A stretch of 64,000 nucleotides of DNA, taken from Dyella sp. RRB7 (GTDB lineage: Bacteria; Pseudomonadota; Gammaproteobacteria; Xanthomonadales; Rhodanobacteraceae). Below, piece by piece: positions 19,250 to 29,231 of the stretch. The notes under the pieces are model-generated. The model saw only the letters and a list, made by a program, of their open reading frames with translations. It was not told the origin of the DNA and did not search any database. Each line of letters opens with the position of its first letter. Within the stretch, counting starts at the first letter, position 1. The DNA is taken from contig NZ_JAKWJS010000009.1 in the NCBI RefSeq assembly GCF_022761115.1, positions 56,937 to 120,936 of the forward strand, read 5' to 3'. A program made the translations under genes and the position numbers.

Positions 19250-22200
19250 GTGAGGAAGATCAAGTACAGGCCACTGGTGCTGGCCCTGGCGTGCGCGTTC
19301 GCGCCGCAGGCGTGGGCGCAGAGCAACGATGTTCCGCTGGACATCATTCAAGAGAACTATGGCGGCGGCCAGTTCGGTTACCGCCTGGGCATCAATGTCG
19401 GCGTCAATGGCGCGGCGCCACAGGAGTATCTGTTCGATACCGGCTCCGATTCGTTCAACATCGACGTGGGCCTGACCGCATTGCACGGTTCCGGCCCGTC
19501 CTGGTTTCCCACCCAGCCGGGCGCGTCGGTGGGGCCATTGCAGTTCTACCTGTATGGCGATGGCACCTATGGCTACCTGCAGGCGGCCACCACGGTGTCC
19601 AGCATGCAGTTCTACAGTTCGTCGAGCGGCGCGAAAGTGGCCAGCTTCGCCACGCCGGCCGGCGCGCCGGTGGCGATCAACTACGCCTACGTCACCTCGA
19701 CCGCCACTGGTGCGCCGGTGGGTACGGCCAATGGCGTGACGCTGAAAATCGACACCGGCTTCCAGCAGAACCTGGCCAACGGCGTAGCCCCCGAGGAAGG
19801 CGTGTTCTACGGCATCCTGGGTGCAGGCGATTTCGGCAACGGCGTGCCCGGCATGCTTACCTCCAGCGGCTATATCGTCGAGGCCAACGGCGCACCCGGC
19901 GTACCGGGCAATTGCGGCCAGGGCTGCCTGATCCTCGGGCTGACGCCTGCGCTGCGTGCGCAGTTCCTCAGCGTGGTGCCGTGGATCGGCGGCGCACAAG
20001 GCAACTTCCCGCTGTCGGGTGCGCCGAGCGCCAACCAGTTCGATACCGAGTTTCTCTATGCGCTGAGCGACGGCACGCACACCAGCAGCGCCGCACTGCC
20101 CACGCTGTTCGATACCGGCACGCCCAACATCATGCTGATCGACAATGGCGTGGGCCTGCTCAGCGGGGAAACCGCGCTGGGGCATATCAACGCCTACGGT
20201 GACGAGATTCCCGGCATCACGCTCACCGCTACCGGCGTGGCTCCGGGCGCGCTGCCCAGTGCGGTCACCAGTGGCGACGATTCCAACGGCGATTACACCA
20301 ATGTGGTGACGGTGGGGCCTTACGGCGGTTTTCCCAGCAGTGCGATCTACGGCATCGGTTTCTTCTTCCGCAACGCGGTGATGTACGACCTGCAGAACCA
20401 GGCCACCGGCTACACGCCGTTCTATGTCACCGATGCGCCGATCACCACGGGCTTCACGGTGACGCCGGATATGGGGCCGCTCGGCCTGGCTGGGGTGATT
20501 TCGGGTAGCGCGCCGTTCGCGGTAGCCGCAGGCGGCATCGCCAACCTCAGCGGCACCAATACCTACACCGGTGCCACGGTGGTGGCTGCGGGCGGCTGGC
20601 TGGGGCTGGCCGGTCCCGGCAGCGTGGCGCAATCGTCGGACGTGCATATCGATGGCGTGTTCGACGTGTCGCGCGCCGCACAGGCCACCTCGCTGATGTC
20701 GCTGTCGGGCGGTGGACTGGTCGAGCTGGGTGGCAACGTGCTGGTGCTTACCCAGGCCCAGGGCAGTTTTGCCGGACAGCTCGTCGATGGCGGCCTCAGC
20801 GGCGCCGGCGGTGGCGGGCTGGTGATCGCTGGCGGCAAGGAGGCGCTGAGCGGACAGAACACCTACACCGGTCCCACCGGCATCGGTGCCCATGGCGAAC
20901 TCGACCTATCCGGCTCGCTGGCCGGTGGCGTGCTCAATCTCGGCGTGCTGGCCAACAGCGGCAGCATCGGTGGCTCGGTGGTCAACCAGGGTTGGCTGGC
21001 CAACGGCGGCCGCATCGCGGGCTCGGTGCTCAGCAGCGGCCTGCTCAGCGGCCAGGGCCAGATCGGCGGCACGCTGAGCGTAAGCGGCACGGTCGCGCCG
21101 ACGTACCAGGGCCTCATGGTGGGCGGCAATTATCTGCAGGGTGCCGGCTCGATCTATCTGGTGGCGGCACAACCCACGCAGCCGGGTGTATCCAGCCAGA
21201 TCGTGGTCAGCGGCCAGGCGACGCTGGCCAGTGGTGCCGGCGTGGCCTTGGCGCCAGCGTCGGCCGGCCAGCTGTACCAGAAGGGCGCACGCTACACCGT
21301 GCTCAGTGCCAGCCAGGGCGTCAACGGCACCTATACCCTCAACGGCAACACCACGTTGAGTGCGGTGCTGGGCATCGCCACCGCCTACGACGCGCAGCAT
21401 GTCTACCTGGACGTGGTGCAGAACCGCAACCTCGGCAGCATCGGCGACACGCGCAACCAGCTCGCCACGCTGGACGGCGTGCAGTCGCAGGCGCCGACGG
21501 CGGCGTTGTTCACCGCGGTGGCCAACTTGCCCAACGATGCAGCGATTCGCGCCGCGGCCAATCAGTTGTCCGGTGATATCTACGCCAGTGCACGGGGGGC
21601 TTTCCTCGAAGACAGTCACTTCGTGCGCGATGCCATTACCGGACGCTTGCGCCAATTGGGCGACGGCGGGGTCGATACGGCGCAGTCGAGCACCGCGCCG
21701 GCCGCCAATGGATTGGCCTGGTGGGGACAGTTCCTCGGCTCATGGGGGCATCGCGACAGCGACGGCAACGCGGGCAGCGTGACTCGCTCGCTGGGTGGCT
21801 TCCTGGTCGGCGCCGATCTGCCGGTGGGCGACAGCAGTCATGTGGGCGCGGTGGGTGGCTATACGCAGACCTCGCTGCAGGCCGCTTCGCGCAACAGCTC
21901 GGGTTCCAGTGACGATGCGCATGTGGGTCTCTATGGCGGTACCCAGTGGGGTGCCTTCGGTCTGCGTGCCGGTGCCACCTACACGGAGCACACGCTCGAT
22001 ACCACCCGCTCGGTGGCGCTTGGCGGGATCAACGATCAGCCGCTGGGGCATGGCAAGGCATCGACGGCGCAGGTGTTCGCCGAGACGGGCTACCTGTTCC
22101 ACTGGAAAACCGCTTCGCTCGAACCGTTTGCCCAGGCCGCCTATGTGCATCTGGACAGCGACAGCTTCACCGAGCACGGCGGGCCAGCCGCGTTGCAGGG

Positions 22201-22531
22201 CGCGGGTGAAGACAACGCGCTTACCTACAGCACCCTGGGCGCACGGGCGGCCACTCGTTTCCAGCTCAACGGCGATGTGTTCGACGCGCATGCCATGCTC
22301 GGCTGGCGCCATGCCTTCGGCAACGTGACGTCACCGGCGCAGCTGGGTTTTGCCGGCAGCAACGCCTTCGTGGTCGATGGCGTGCCGCTGGCGCGCGACG
22401 TGATGGTGCTCGACGTCGGCCTTGACCTGCCGGTGACCCGCAACGCCAGCTTCAACCTGGCCTATAGCGGACAGGTCGGCCACCACGTGGTCGACAGCGG
22501 CTTCAAGGGCGGTTTCGTGTGGAAGTTCTGA
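19250..22531 (+). CDS. Autotransporter with a pepsin-like (A1) aspartic protease passenger
   Basis: A 1093-residue surface protein. GTG 19250 is chosen for its purine-rich ribosome-binding site and clean signal peptide (cleavage near AWA-Q, residue 23). The passenger shows the pepsin plan in order. D63-T-G-S follows NVGVNGAAPQEYLF; a flap-like Y102-G-D-G comes next; GILGAG is at 188-193; the second aspartate is D288-T-G-T; and 366-386 (IYGIGFFFRNAVMYD) matches the pepsin C-terminal ILGD.FLR..Y.VFD signature. From about 433 come autotransporter strand repeats (GTNTYTGAT, GQNTYTGPT), and from about 815 a beta-barrel ending in WKF. Both catalytic aspartates are present. It follows the FecI/FecR/receptor genes by 170 bp. 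The family assignment is from motifs, not a search. Confidence 0.88.
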   Translation: MRKIKYRPLVLALACAFAPQAWAQSNDVPLDIIQENYGGGQFGYRLGINVGVNGAAPQEYLFDTGSDSFNIDVGLTALHGSGPSWFPTQPGASVGPLQFYLYGDGTYGYLQAATTVSSMQFYSSSSGAKVASFATPAGAPVAINYAYVTSTATGAPVGTANGVTLKIDTGFQQNLANGVAPEEGVFYGILGAGDFGNGVPGMLTSSGYIVEANGAPGVPGNCGQGCLILGLTPALRAQFLSVVPWIGGAQGNFPLSGAPSANQFDTEFLYALSDGTHTSSAALPTLFDTGTPNIMLIDNGVGLLSGETALGHINAYGDEIPGITLTATGVAPGALPSAVTSGDDSNGDYTNVVTVGPYGGFPSSAIYGIGFFFRNAVMYDLQNQATGYTPFYVTDAPITTGFTVTPDMGPLGLAGVISGSAPFAVAAGGIANLSGTNTYTGATVVAAGGWLGLAGPGSVAQSSDVHIDGVFDVSRAAQATSLMSLSGGGLVELGGNVLVLTQAQGSFAGQLVDGGLSGAGGGGLVIAGGKEALSGQNTYTGPTGIGAHGELDLSGSLAGGVLNLGVLANSGSIGGSVVNQGWLANGGRIAGSVLSSGLLSGQGQIGGTLSVSGTVAPTYQGLMVGGNYLQGAGSIYLVAAQPTQPGVSSQIVVSGQATLASGAGVALAPASAGQLYQKGARYTVLSASQGVNGTYTLNGNTTLSAVLGIATAYDAQHVYLDVVQNRNLGSIGDTRNQLATLDGVQSQAPTAALFTAVANLPNDAAIRAAANQLSGDIYASARGAFLEDSHFVRDAITGRLRQLGDGGVDTAQSSTAPAANGLAWWGQFLGSWGHRDSDGNAGSVTRSLGGFLVGADLPVGDSSHVGAVGGYTQTSLQAASRNSSGSSDDAHVGLYGGTQWGAFGLRAGATYTEHTLDTTRSVALGGINDQPLGHGKASTAQVFAETGYLFHWKTASLEPFAQAAYVHLDSDSFTEHGGPAALQGAGEDNALTYSTLGARAATRFQLNGDVFDAHAMLGWRHAFGNVTSPAQLGFAGSNAFVVDGVPLARDVMVLDVGLDLPVTRNASFNLAYSGQVGHHVVDSGFKGGFVWKF

Positions 22532-22552
22532 GTGCCTTGAAACGCAGGTAAC

Positions 22553-22586
22553 AAAAAGCCCCGGGAGTTGCCTCCCGGGGCTTTTT
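22553..22586. terminator. Bidirectional rho-independent terminator
   Basis: Perfect 15-bp stem, AAAAAGCCCCGGGAG (22553-22567) and its complement (22572-22586), with the 4-nt loop TTGC and T runs on both strands. It separates the autotransporter gene from the convergent small exported-protein gene. Confidence 0.95.
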
Positions 22587-22606
22587 CATTCCCGCAACGA
22601 TTCGGC

Positions 22607-22864
22607 TTACTTGCCGCTGGGCGGCGTGCCGGCGTCTGCCTTGGTCTTGCTGGCATCATCGGTGGCAGCCTTGGCCTTGTGGCCGCTGTGCTGCTTGGTG
22701 GCCTTGTGTGCAGCAGGCTGGGCCGTGTCACCCGTCTTCGCGGCGGCGTCCGTCGCTGCCGCGCCGGCTGCGGTCTTGGTCGCGGCGGCGTCCTGGGCGA
22801 AAGCCGGGACGGTCAGCACGGAAGCAGCGGTGACGATAAGGGCGGCAAGCAGGGTCTTACGCAT
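22607..22864 (-). CDS. Small exported Ala/Lys/His-rich protein (Asr-like composition)
   Basis: An 85-residue protein with a textbook signal peptide (MRKTLLAALIVTAASVLTVPAFA-Q) and a low-complexity mature chain of Ala, Lys, Thr, Asp and His (HKATKQHSGHKAKAA). The composition recalls the acid-shock protein Asr of enterobacteria, but no specific motif proves kinship. A strong GGAGG ribosome-binding site lies 8 nt before the ATG, so good expression is expected. It ends at the shared bidirectional terminator. The mature chain is probably disordered and periplasmic. Confidence 0.8.
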   Translation of the reverse strand: MRKTLLAALIVTAASVLTVPAFAQDAAATKTAAGAAATDAAAKTGDTAQPAAHKATKQHSGHKAKAATDDASKTKADAGTPPSGK

Positions 22865-23013
22865 GAGGTAAACCTCCAGAGTGGGAATGCCAGCGAAGGC
22901 GTTGCTTCGTGGCTGGGATCGAAGCTAGACCTCGCTGGCCTTACCGAACCTGAACCGATTCGGCTCCCTTAAGCGCGCAGACAGATCGCTGAATCGGCGT
23001 TGCCTGACGATGC

Positions 23014-23033
23014 AAAAACGCGGGTCGACCCGC
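23014..23033 (-). terminator. Possible terminator of the LtaS-like gene
   Basis: On the minus strand a GCGGG-TCGA-CCCGC hairpin (23020-23033) is followed by G and five T residues, about 60 bp after the stop of the sulfatase-fold gene. The stem is short, so confidence is moderate. Confidence 0.5.
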
Positions 23034-23092
23034 TTGCTTTTCCTTGCAGGCCGCGGTGCGCCTCATGTCGTTTGGACGTCCATGGGACGACG

Positions 23093-24991
23093 TCACTGGC
23101 GGGCGCCCGCGGACTCGGGTTCGTCGGCATGGAGGTCGTGGCCGGTATCGGCATCGGCGGTTTGCACCTCGGCTTTGGGCAGCAGCCCGTCGAGCTTGCC
23201 CTTCATGCGCAGCAGGGCGACGTTGGCCATGTCGTCGTCGGCGTTTCTCTCTACGCGATCTTCGCGCTCGGGCGGCGCACCCGGGGCGCGCGTGAGCGCG
23301 GCCAGTTCCGGCGCGACGACCTGGGTCAGCGCGAAGTAGGCGTCATCACGGATACCCGCCTGCTCCAGCAGCCTGCCCGGCAACATCCACGAGGCCAGCG
23401 CCTCGCGCTTGGCCGGCATCGGGTTGCGCGGGTCCACCAGCAGCCAGGTGCTGGCCTGGCTCAGCATGTCCCTGCCGTCGACAAAGCCGGTGGCGTGGTA
23501 GGTGTCGGTAAGCGCGGGCAGATGATCGCCGTAGAACAGCAGCAGGGTGGGGCGTTCGCGCTGGGCGAGCAGTTCCGCCAGCCGGCCCAGTTCCTGGTCG
23601 GCATGCTGCATGTGGTACAGGTAATTCTGCAGTTCGAGCTTGTTCTTGCCGACGATGCCTGCGGGCACCGGGATGGCGTCGCGCGCCGCCGTATCGGCCG
23701 GCGGCACGTCATAGGGGCCGTGGGCCTCGATGCTGATGGCGAACAGGAACCGCGGCGGCCCCGCATCCTTCAGCTGCGCCATGATCTGGTCGGTCATCGC
23801 GCGATCGGCCATGTATTGGCCGTCCATCGCCGCATTGGCAGGGAAGGACGAGCGCGAGACGAAACGATCGAAGCCGATCGCACGGAAGGCCGTGTTGCGA
23901 TTCCAGAAACCCGGATCGTTGCCGTGCAGCGCGATCGTTTCGTAGCCATGCGAGCGCAACGTGCGTACCAGGCTGGGGACCACTCGGTGATTCATCTGCA
24001 AATAGGGAAACTGCAGGTCATCGAAATAACGCAGCGAAAGCCCGGTCAGTACTTCGAATTCCGTGCGGATGGTGCCGCCGCCATAGGTGGGCACATGCAG
24101 GGGTCCGCTGTCGCCCTGTGCGGCCAGCCGATGCAGGTTGGGCGTGAGGTCGCTGTCCTGATAGCCGTTCATGATGGACGGTTCGAAGAACGACTCGCTC
24201 TGGATCACCACGATGTCCGGTGCGCCGGCCTGGTCGCCGGCAGGCGTCTGCAGGTGTTCGCGCAGCGCGGTGTCGGAGCGCTCGATCAACTGCTGCGCAG
24301 AGGCCGGGTCGGGCTTCTTGCGCGCGTGTCCCTGGTTCACATGGAACATCACCAGCGAGCTGACCAGGCCGGAATGTTCCGCCGTGGCGGACGCCGACCA
24401 CGGTTCCAGCCACAGGCGTCTGCCGCCGTAGAGCTTCATCCAGCCGGGCATGCCCGCCAGCAACGTGCCCAGCACGGCGGCTATCACCAACCCGGAAATC
24501 AGCCGCTTGCCGCGCGTGCGGCGCGCAAACAGCGGCGGTTCGATGCGCCACGCGATCACGATGGCCGCGACGGCGGCAAGCAGGGCCAGATACGGCCATG
24601 GGCTCGCCGGCAGGTAGCTGCCCAGCAGCGTGAGTCCGCCGCGGCGCAGCTGGCCCAGCATGCGGAAATCCGCGGGCATCAGCGGCGTGTTGAGGTTGCT
24701 CACCTTCAGCGCATTGATCGCATACACCAGCGTCTGCAGCAGGAAGGCCAGCCCAAACGAGAGCAATACGCGCCGGCTCGCTATCAGCAGCAACATTGCC
24801 AGCAACAGACCCGGCAGCGCATTGGCCCACAGGAACAGGGGTTGGCTGAAAGCCTGCGCGGGGCCGACACCGATGCCGCCGTCCACCAGGCCGGTCAACA
24901 GCACGAAGGCCACCATCGGCACGACGATTACCGCGGCACGGACAGCAAGGGGGCGCGCACGCAGCACGCGAGGCATCGCTGGCTTGGTCAT
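23093..24991 (-). CDS. LtaS/OpgB-like sulfatase-fold phosphoglycerol transferase, membrane-bound
   Basis: A 632-residue inner-membrane enzyme with about five N-terminal membrane segments and an extracytoplasmic alkaline-phosphatase-fold domain from about residue 260. Catalytic landmarks are IQSESFFEPS (metal ligand), TYGGGTIRTEFEVLTG (likely Thr nucleophile) and FYGDHLPAL (Asp-His metal ligands). Gram-negative relatives add phosphoglycerol to periplasmic glucans or surface glycans; the acceptor here is unknown. The start MTKPAMPRVL at 24991 is chosen because the upstream extension lacks family features. It is divergent from glnE across about 225 bp. Confidence 0.88.
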   Translation of the reverse strand: MTKPAMPRVLRARPLAVRAAVIVVPMVAFVLLTGLVDGGIGVGPAQAFSQPLFLWANALPGLLLAMLLLIASRRVLLSFGLAFLLQTLVYAINALKVSNLNTPLMPADFRMLGQLRRGGLTLLGSYLPASPWPYLALLAAVAAIVIAWRIEPPLFARRTRGKRLISGLVIAAVLGTLLAGMPGWMKLYGGRRLWLEPWSASATAEHSGLVSSLVMFHVNQGHARKKPDPASAQQLIERSDTALREHLQTPAGDQAGAPDIVVIQSESFFEPSIMNGYQDSDLTPNLHRLAAQGDSGPLHVPTYGGGTIRTEFEVLTGLSLRYFDDLQFPYLQMNHRVVPSLVRTLRSHGYETIALHGNDPGFWNRNTAFRAIGFDRFVSRSSFPANAAMDGQYMADRAMTDQIMAQLKDAGPPRFLFAISIEAHGPYDVPPADTAARDAIPVPAGIVGKNKLELQNYLYHMQHADQELGRLAELLAQRERPTLLLFYGDHLPALTDTYHATGFVDGRDMLSQASTWLLVDPRNPMPAKREALASWMLPGRLLEQAGIRDDAYFALTQVVAPELAALTRAPGAPPEREDRVERNADDDMANVALLRMKGKLDGLLPKAEVQTADADTGHDLHADEPESAGARQ

Positions 24992-25216
24992 GGCATCCTG
25001 CAGATGGTTGTCATGGCTCGGACACGGGACTGTAACGACCCGGAACTGAACCGCTCGTTGAGCATCCGCTGCCGGCTTGCCGACAGCACACGTAGGCTGA
25101 CATGGGGTGTCGGGGGGCATCGGCCGTCGGGCTTTGAGTCATCCACGGGTGATGTGGCAAACGGGGCGGCGCCCGCCTGCTCGGCAGCGATCGCGCCACT
25201 GCGGCACAATGGCCCG

Positions 25217-28069
25217 ATGACTGTCATGAACGGGCTTTCGGAATCCCCCGCGCTGCGTGCGCTGATCGACGATCGTTACAGCGAACTGGTCGCGCGCTGC
25301 CGCCTCATGGGCGTGCCGCTGCACGACGATGCCGGTGTGGCTGAACGCATCCGCCGTACGCTGCTGGCCAGCGACTTCGCCTTCGACACCTGGTTCCGCC
25401 AGCCGCAGCTGCTGGCGCCGCAGGGGCTGGAGCGCTTGCGTTCGGGCAGCGACGCCAGCGCACGCGTCGATGCGCTGAAGCTGTCCGAGGACGAAGCGGT
25501 CTGTCTCACCGAACTGCGCCGGTTCCGCCATGCGGAGGCGCTGCGTCTGGTGTTTCGCGACGTCAATGGGCTGGATGAATTGCCGGAGACGCTGTCGGCC
25601 ACCAGTGTGCTCTATGAGGTGTTGCTGGGCGCGGCGCTCGGCTGGTCCGAGCGGGCCATGGCGGCGCGCTACGGGCATGGCCGCAGCCACGAAGGGGTAT
25701 TGCAGCGGCTGGTGGTGATGGGCTTCGGCAAGCTCGGCGGCAGCGAGCTGAATTTTTCTTCCGATATCGATCTGGTATTGGCCTATCCGCACAGCGGGCA
25801 GAGTGACGGCAGCCGCTCGCTCGACAACAGCGAATACTTCGTGCGGCTGGCGCGCCAGCTGGTGCGCTTGCTCAACGAGCCCACCGTCGATGGCATCTGC
25901 GCGCGGGTAGACCTGCGCCTGCGGCCGTTCGGCAACGCGGGTCGGCTGGCGCTGCCGTTCTCGGCGATGGAGCAGTACTACCAGAGCGAGGGCCGCGACT
26001 GGGAACGCTACGCCTGGATCAAGGCGCGCCCGGTGGCGGGCGACCGCCACGGCGGCAAGCAATTGCAGGAACTGCTGCGCCCGTTCGTTTATCGCAAGTA
26101 TCTCGATTACACCGCGTTTGCCGGCCTGCGCGAGATGAAGGCGCTGATCGATGCCGAGGTCGCGCGCAAGGATCTTGCCGACAATCTCAAGCTGGGACCC
26201 GGTGGCATCCGCGAAATCGAATTCGTGGTGCAGCTGATGCAGCTGATCCGTGGCGGTCGCGAGCCGAGCCTGCGCGTGCGCGGCCTGTTGCCCGCGCTCA
26301 CTGCCTGCGAGGCGCGCGGGCATATCAGCGCGGCACGCGGCAAGGAGCTGCGCGAAGCGTATATCTTCCTGCGTCGTGTCGAGAATCGCGTGCAGATGCT
26401 GCGCGATGCGCAGACGCACGATATTCCCGAGGACGCGTTGAGTCGCGAGCGCATCGCGCTGGGGCTGGGACATGCATCCTGGGAACAGCTCGAATCCGAA
26501 CTGGCCCGGCACCGTGCGCATGTCAGCGAGGAATTCGCCGAAGTGCTGATGCCGCAGGGCGGGCGTACCGCCTCGGCGCCGGTGGCGGATGTCGCGCTAT
26601 GGCGGCAGGCCTGCGCCGAGACGCTCGATGCGCAGGCCATGGAGGCTTCCGCTTTTGTCCCCGGCGGCGAAGCGGCCGACGCCTTGCTGAAGCTCTCGCA
26701 AGCTGCTTCCGTGCGCGCCATGCCACAGCGTTCGCGCGAGCAGCTCGATCGCCTGATGCCGCAGTTGCTCGCGGTGGCGCGCGATAGCGTGGCGCCGGTG
26801 GCCTGCCTGCTGCGGTTGTGTCGTCTGGTGCAGGCGGTGGCGCGACGTTCCTCGTATCTCGCCTTGCTGGAAGAACAGCCGGCGGCGCGTTTCCGTCTGG
26901 CCCGACTGTTCGCTGAAAATGCCTTCCTCGCCGAGCGCGTGATCGCCCAGCCGCTGCTGTTGGATGACGTGCTCGATCCACGCATCGAGCAGTTGCCGCT
27001 CAAGCGTGCGGATATCAGCGCGGAGATCACGCGCGTGCTCGGCACGCTCGATGAGCGCGAAGCGGAGGCCGAGCTGGAGCGCCTCAACGAATTCAAGGCC
27101 AGCGTGGCCTTTCGCCTCGGCCTGGCCTTCAGCGACGGACGCGCCGATGCGGTGGCTACCGCGCGGCGATTGGCGGTGCTGGCCGAATCGATCGTGCTGG
27201 CGGTCACCGCGCTGGCCGAGCGCGAGCTGGCTGCGCAGCATGGCCGCTTGCCGGGCGAGGGCACCGGTTTCGCCGTGCTCGGCTATGGCAGCCTGGGTGG
27301 CGAGGAGTTGGGCTTCGCCTCCGACCTGGATCTGGTGTTCGTCTACGACAGCAAGCGCGCTCATCTGATGAGCGAGGGCGCGCGTCCGCTGGAAGGCTCG
27401 CGCTGGTATCAGCGATTGGCGCAGCGGGTGATGAACTGGCTTACCGTGCTGACCCGCGCGGGGCGACTGTACGAGGTGGATACGCGGCTGCGTCCGGATG
27501 GCTCCAAGGGTTTGCTGGTGAGCAGCCTGGAATCGTTCGCCGCCTACCAGAAGAGCCGTGCATGGACATGGGAACATCAGGCCCTGCTGCGGGCGCGCCC
27601 CGTGGCCGGCGATGCGGCGCTGCATGCCGAACTTGCCGCGGTGCGGCGCGAGGTGCTGGCGGTGCCGCGCGATCGCGCCGCCGTGCTGCAGGAAGTGAGC
27701 AGCATGCGTCAGCGCTGGCGCGTCGAGCGCGATCGTTCTAACGCCAGCCAGCTGGACCTCAAGCAGGGCCTCGGCGGCTTGCTCGACATCGAATTTGCGC
27801 TGCAAGGCCTGGTGCTGGCGCACGCGTCGGCCCATCCGGCCCTGCTCAACATCACCGCCAACGCGGGCCTGATCGAAGCCTGTCGCAATGCCGGCCTGTT
27901 GGATGGCCGGCAGGCGGGCATCTTTGCCGAGGCCCATGCGGGGTTGCTTCACCGCGCCTTGGCTTGCACGTTGGATCTGCGTTCGCGCATTGCGCCGCGT
28001 GATGCGGAGCTGGAGCGGCTTTGCGGGGATGTGCAGGAGGTGACGGTGGAGTTGGGTTTTCTGTTTTGA
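25217..28069 (+). CDS. glnE: Bifunctional glutamine synthetase adenylyltransferase/deadenylase
   Basis: GlnE adds AMP to, and removes it from, glutamine synthetase in response to PII, tuning ammonia assimilation. At 950 residues it matches the E. coli enzyme. The two nucleotidyltransferase domains are both intact: [18 protein letters not shown] near 169-186 (deadenylylase half) and [18 protein letters not shown] near 689-706 (adenylyltransferase half). ATG 25217 is chosen, with ATG 25226 close by; the frame is open far upstream, but that part is antisense to the LtaS-like gene. It ends 53 bp from the convergent ELM1 gene after a run of eight G residues. Confidence 0.96.
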   Translation: MTVMNGLSESPALRALIDDRYSELVARCRLMGVPLHDDAGVAERIRRTLLASDFAFDTWFRQPQLLAPQGLERLRSGSDASARVDALKLSEDEAVCLTELRRFRHAEALRLVFRDVNGLDELPETLSATSVLYEVLLGAALGWSERAMAARYGHGRSHEGVLQRLVVMGFGKLGGSELNFSSDIDLVLAYPHSGQSDGSRSLDNSEYFVRLARQLVRLLNEPTVDGICARVDLRLRPFGNAGRLALPFSAMEQYYQSEGRDWERYAWIKARPVAGDRHGGKQLQELLRPFVYRKYLDYTAFAGLREMKALIDAEVARKDLADNLKLGPGGIREIEFVVQLMQLIRGGREPSLRVRGLLPALTACEARGHISAARGKELREAYIFLRRVENRVQMLRDAQTHDIPEDALSRERIALGLGHASWEQLESELARHRAHVSEEFAEVLMPQGGRTASAPVADVALWRQACAETLDAQAMEASAFVPGGEAADALLKLSQAASVRAMPQRSREQLDRLMPQLLAVARDSVAPVACLLRLCRLVQAVARRSSYLALLEEQPAARFRLARLFAENAFLAERVIAQPLLLDDVLDPRIEQLPLKRADISAEITRVLGTLDEREAEAELERLNEFKASVAFRLGLAFSDGRADAVATARRLAVLAESIVLAVTALAERELAAQHGRLPGEGTGFAVLGYGSLGGEELGFASDLDLVFVYDSKRAHLMSEGARPLEGSRWYQRLAQRVMNWLTVLTRAGRLYEVDTRLRPDGSKGLLVSSLESFAAYQKSRAWTWEHQALLRARPVAGDAALHAELAAVRREVLAVPRDRAAVLQEVSSMRQRWRVERDRSNASQLDLKQGLGGLLDIEFALQGLVLAHASAHPALLNITANAGLIEACRNAGLLDGRQAGIFAEAHAGLLHRALACTLDLRSRIAPRDAELERLCGDVQEVTVELGFLF

Positions 28070-28121
28070 TTTGGGGGGGGTGAATTTTTGGCTTGTGTCG
28101 TTCAGCAGAAAGCGTAAACCC

Positions 28122-29096
28122 TCAGCGTTTCTGCCGCGCCTCGATCCGCTCACGCAACATAGCCGCGATTGCCGCCGTCTCGCGCAATGGTTGCCTGGGT
28201 GCTTCCGCAAGCGCATCCAGCGCGTGCAGGCGGCCAGCCCCCCGCAGCTCCCGATGGAAACGTTCAATCTTGTCCGGCAATGTCCCCATCACGAACGTAT
28301 GCACCGGGCAGCCCACCGCACAGGCTTCGGAGAGCATGTTGACCGAGTCGGGCGTGACTACCAGGCGGTCGGCCCAGCCGAGCACGCCCGGATAAGGATT
28401 GCTGCCATCGTCATGTCCCGACCACACCAGGCCAGGTACGCCGGCCAACTGCTCGCGCACGCGTTCGACCAACACCGGCGGGGTGCGTCGCGAGGCCAGC
28501 ACGAGCAGGCTGCCGCCCTCCCGGCGCTGGCGTGCCAGCAGTTGGCCGGTCAGGGCGTCGATATAGGCCTGATCGAAAGTGATGCCCTTGCGCGGGCCAC
28601 CCAGCAACACGCCCACACGCGGGCGCGGCAGTTCGGCAAACGCCGGATCGGCTTCGCGGCCGTCCTGCAGCCAGGCATCGTCCACCGGGTTGAGCGAGCC
28701 CAGCGGCGTCAGCACGTTGGCGCCTTGCAACTGGTCGTGCCGGGGCGCGATCACGGTGTCCCAGTGCGCCGGATCGATGCGTGGGTCGAGAATCTGCACC
28801 GTGTAGCAGGTGCGGCCGCTCAGCGGGCGCAGCAGGCGGGTGTACAGGGCGGAGCTGCGTCCGCAGCCGATCGCCACGGCGGGCCAGGGCGGCGCGAACT
28901 GCTGTCGCTGGGCACCGGACAGGGCCAGCTGCGCGCCGGCGGTGAGCCGCGGCGCCAGCCAGGACCAGGGCGATCGCGGCTCCAGCTGCAGATGATGGAT
29001 GGGCAGCCCCAGCATCTCGGCCAGGGCCAGCGCCTGCCGCTGGTTGCCGGCGGCGTCGTCGGTGATGACCCAGCAGTCGCCATGCAGCTTGGTCAT
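28122..29096 (-). CDS. ELM1/GtrOC-like family protein
   Basis: A 324-residue protein of the ELM1 family (formerly DUF1022), named after a plant mitochondrial-fission factor and widespread in proteobacteria. Typical segments are [69 protein letters not shown] and [20 protein letters not shown]. The last resembles the nucleotide-sugar pocket of GT-B glycosyltransferases, so a role in surface glycan synthesis is plausible but unproven. The ATG at 29096 is the family-consistent start; the frame stays open further upstream without homology. Confidence 0.85.
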   Translation of the reverse strand: MTKLHGDCWVITDDAAGNQRQALALAEMLGLPIHHLQLEPRSPWSWLAPRLTAGAQLALSGAQRQQFAPPWPAVAIGCGRSSALYTRLLRPLSGRTCYTVQILDPRIDPAHWDTVIAPRHDQLQGANVLTPLGSLNPVDDAWLQDGREADPAFAELPRPRVGVLLGGPRKGITFDQAYIDALTGQLLARQRREGGSLLVLASRRTPPVLVERVREQLAGVPGLVWSGHDDGSNPYPGVLGWADRLVVTPDSVNMLSEACAVGCPVHTFVMGTLPDKIERFHRELRGAGRLHALDALAEAPRQPLRETAAIAAMLRERIEARQKR

Positions 29097-29231
29097 GCGG
29101 GTGGCGGCCGGTGGCATTGTTTCTCGAAACGGTACAGTTCGTTCCATTCGCCTGGGTCCTGTTTGCCCGCGCCCGCGCTTACACTGGTGGCTGTTGCGCC
29201 AACGATGGCGCGTCACGCCAACAGGATACCC

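Noticed and set aside
19079..19250. ECF-type promoter for the autotransporter (TGACAC with CGTCTA)
   Set aside because: The two boxes are only about 5 bp apart, far from the 16-17 bp expected.
19247..20893. 548-codon minus-strand frame opposite the pepsin-like passenger
   Set aside because: Composition is that of an antisense shadow, while the plus strand has clear signal peptide, protease motifs and barrel.
23000..25216. In-frame upstream extension of glnE by more than 700 codons
   Set aside because: It is antisense to the LtaS-like gene, has no glnE homology, and the ATG at 25217 gives the normal GlnE length.
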